Program-made: the position numbers and the translations under genes
Assembly: GCA_963780825.1 (NCBI GenBank)
Contig: CAWADL010000014.1
Location: 1 to 64,000 of the forward strand
Origin: Roseiarcus sp963780825
Lineage (GTDB): Bacteria > Pseudomonadota > Alphaproteobacteria > Rhizobiales > Beijerinckiaceae
Length of the DNA stretch: 64,000 nucleotides
Direction: 5' to 3'
In this document: in pieces, positions 62,774 to 64,000 of the stretch
Numbering within the stretch: position 1 is the stretch's first letter
Layout of the letters: every line of letters starts with the position of its first letter
Notes under the pieces: generated by a model
Databases searched by the model: none
Told to the model about the DNA's origin: nothing
The model's input: only the letters and a program-made list of their open reading frames with translations

Positions 62774-64000
62774 AGCAGGTGCAACAGAATTATCGCAGCG
62801 GCGAATTGAAAGTCGCCGATGTGCCCGCCCCTGCGCTTGGCGCCGGCGAATTGTTGGTCGTGACGCGCGTCTCGCTCATCAGTTCCGGCACCGAGCGTCA
62901 GCTGATGCAGCTCGCCAAATCCTCGCTGGTTGGCAAGGCCGCCGCGCGCCCGGATCTGGTTCGCCGCGTACTGGTCAACGTCAAGAAAGAAGGCCTGCGA
63001 CCAACCGTCGAAAAGGTGTTCGCCAAGCTCGATACGCCGATCCCGCTCGGCTATAGCCTCGTCGGCGAGGTGCGCGCGATCGGCCGCGACGTCGCCGGCT
63101 ATGCGCCCGGCGACCGCGTCGCCTGCGCCGGCGCCGGCCTCGCCAATCACGCTGAATATAATGCCGTGCCGAAGAACCTTTGTGTCCGCGTCCCGCAAGG
63201 CGTCGACGACGAAGACGCAAGTTTTGTCACCCTCGGCGCGATCGCGCTGCAGGGCGTTCGCCAGGCCGCGCCGACGCTCGGCGAGACGGTCGTCGTGATG
63301 GGCCTCGGCCTCATCGGCCTGCTGACCGTGCAGATCCTGAAAGCCAACGGCTGTCGGGTTATTGGCTTCGACCCAAACGCCGCGCGCGCCAAACTCGCCC
63401 AACAGCTCGGCGCCGACATCGCCGTCAGCGACGCCCTCGCCGAAGTGACGCTTGCTCGCACAGCCGGCGGCGGCGCCGATGCGGTGATCGTCACCGCCTC
63501 CTCGAAATCGAGCGATCCGATCAACCAAGCCGCCGAAATCAGCCGCATGAAGGGCCGCATCGTCGTCGTCGGCCTGGTTGGCATGACGATCGACCGCGAG
63601 CCGTTCTACAAGCGCGAGCTCGAACTGAAGCTGTCGATGTCCTACGGCCCCGGGCGCGGCGATCCCGCTTATGAGTTCGCCGGCCACGATTATCCGCTCC
63701 CCTACGTGCGCTGGACGGAGCAGCGCAACATGGAGGCGTTCCTTGGCCTGATCGAGCAAGGCCGCGTGACGCCGAAAGCCTATGTCACGCATCGCTTCGC
63801 CATCGCCGAAGCCGAAAAAGCCTATGAGCTGATGGAGAAGGGCGAGCCGCATCTTGCCATGCTGCTGAACTATCCCGAGCAAATGAATGCGCCCGAACGC
63901 ACCGTCGTTCGAGCCCGTATCGCAAAGGGCAAGCTTGGCGTCGGCTTCATCGGCATGGGCAACTATGCCCGCTCGGTGCTGCTGCCGAAGGTCAAGGGTG
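62770..64000 (+). CDS. Bi-domain oxidoreductase (MDR plus Gfo/Idh/MocA), partial
   Basis: The frame opens at GTG 62770 and is still open at the window end (410 codons). The N-terminal medium-chain dehydrogenase half has VKQVQQNYRSGELKVADVPAP, SLISSGTERQLM, LGYSLVGEVRAIGRDV and the Rossmann motif VVVMGLGLIGLLTVQIL. A second Rossmann domain begins LGVGFIGMGNYARSVLLPKV, the start of a Gfo/Idh/MocA half. This two-domain protein typically accompanies a heparinase-like protein in exopolysaccharide clusters, and the GTGA overlap shows coupling. About 300 more residues are expected beyond the window. Confidence 0.92.
   Translation, partial: MKQVQQNYRSGELKVADVPAPALGAGELLVVTRVSLISSGTERQLMQLAKSSLVGKAAARPDLVRRVLVNVKKEGLRPTVEKVFAKLDTPIPLGYSLVGEVRAIGRDVAGYAPGDRVACAGAGLANHAEYNAVPKNLCVRVPQGVDDEDASFVTLGAIALQGVRQAAPTLGETVVVMGLGLIGLLTVQILKANGCRVIGFDPNAARAKLAQQLGADIAVSDALAEVTLARTAGGGADAVIVTASSKSSDPINQAAEISRMKGRIVVVGLVGMTIDREPFYKRELELKLSMSYGPGRGDPAYEFAGHDYPLPYVRWTEQRNMEAFLGLIEQGRVTPKAYVTHRFAIAEAEKAYELMEKGEPHLAMLLNYPEQMNAPERTVVRARIAKGKLGVGFIGMGNYARSVLLPKVKG

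Noticed and set aside
62242..63882. 546-codon minus-strand open frame near the right end
   Set aside because: Antisense to the heparinase-like and bi-domain oxidoreductase genes, both with clear motifs; the antisense frame is low in protein-like features.
1..64000. tRNA or rRNA genes
   Set aside because: I looked for T-loop type GTTCGANTCC and CCA-end patterns with matching arms and found none convincing; no rRNA-like stretches were seen. A tRNAscan run would settle it.

Overview
The window (about 64 kb, GC-rich) reads as chromosome from an alphaproteobacterium, most likely a member of the Hyphomicrobiales. Supporting points are the lepB-rnc-era order, a HpnO-type hopanoid aminotransferase, a PQQ alcohol dehydrogenase of the lanthanide type, CsbD and DUF347 proteins, and many gene families typical of the Bradyrhizobium/Methylocystis/Rhodoblastus neighbourhood. 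Genus-level placement is inference only. I saw no rRNA, tRNA or CRISPR array.

Layout. 1-4.8 kb: a decayed prophage-like recombination block (YqaJ exonuclease, ERF annealing protein with an HNH-like C-terminus, a divergent XRE regulator with a palindromic operator, an IS630 relic and a cupin fragment). 4.8-8.4 kb: era, rnc, lepB and a quinone oxidoreductase. 8.5-13.4 kb: a branched-chain amino acid type ABC importer whose two ATPases are fused in one chain. 13.5-18.5 kb: tsaC, a LysR regulator, dadA, a DUF1186/SEC-C protein and a TauE/SafE permease. 18.6-25.4 kb: a TPP-dependent enzyme, an L,D-transpeptidase, moaA, a monothiol glutaredoxin, a HigBA-like toxin-antitoxin pair, hpnO and a solitary HTH protein. 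26-30 kb: an SDR plus acyl-CoA-ligase-like pair and a secreted Ig-like protein. 30.7-35.3 kb: a two-component system divergent from a DUF347 membrane protein, two small stress-type proteins and a GST. 35.3-38.1 kb: cytochrome c, lanthanide-type PQQ-ADH and CsbD. 38.2-43 kb: an accessory island with two kinds of REP-associated tyrosine transposase (RAYT), nested truncated copies, a MITE-like derivative and low-GC hypothetical genes. 43-57 kb: metabolic genes, an ECF sigma/anti-sigma pair, a biuret-hydrolase-like enzyme with an NCS2 permease and GntR regulator, a 2OG-Fe(II) oxygenase, and an EmrAB-type pump with its TetR repressor and twin operators. 57.4-64 kb: glutathione peroxidase and the edge of an exopolysaccharide locus (wecB, GT4, heparinase-like, bi-domain oxidoreductase running off the end).

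Two features colour the whole window. First, at least 23 reading frames are interrupted by single-base shifts, including genes expected to be essential (tsaC), so much of this is probably consensus error rather than gene decay. Four of the shifts are the same event, in which deleting one T from GAATTC to give GAATC restores the conserved protein; GAATC is a GANTC methylation site. Second, the intergenic space is full of at least six families of long inverted repeats, several abutting gene ends and one nested inside another.
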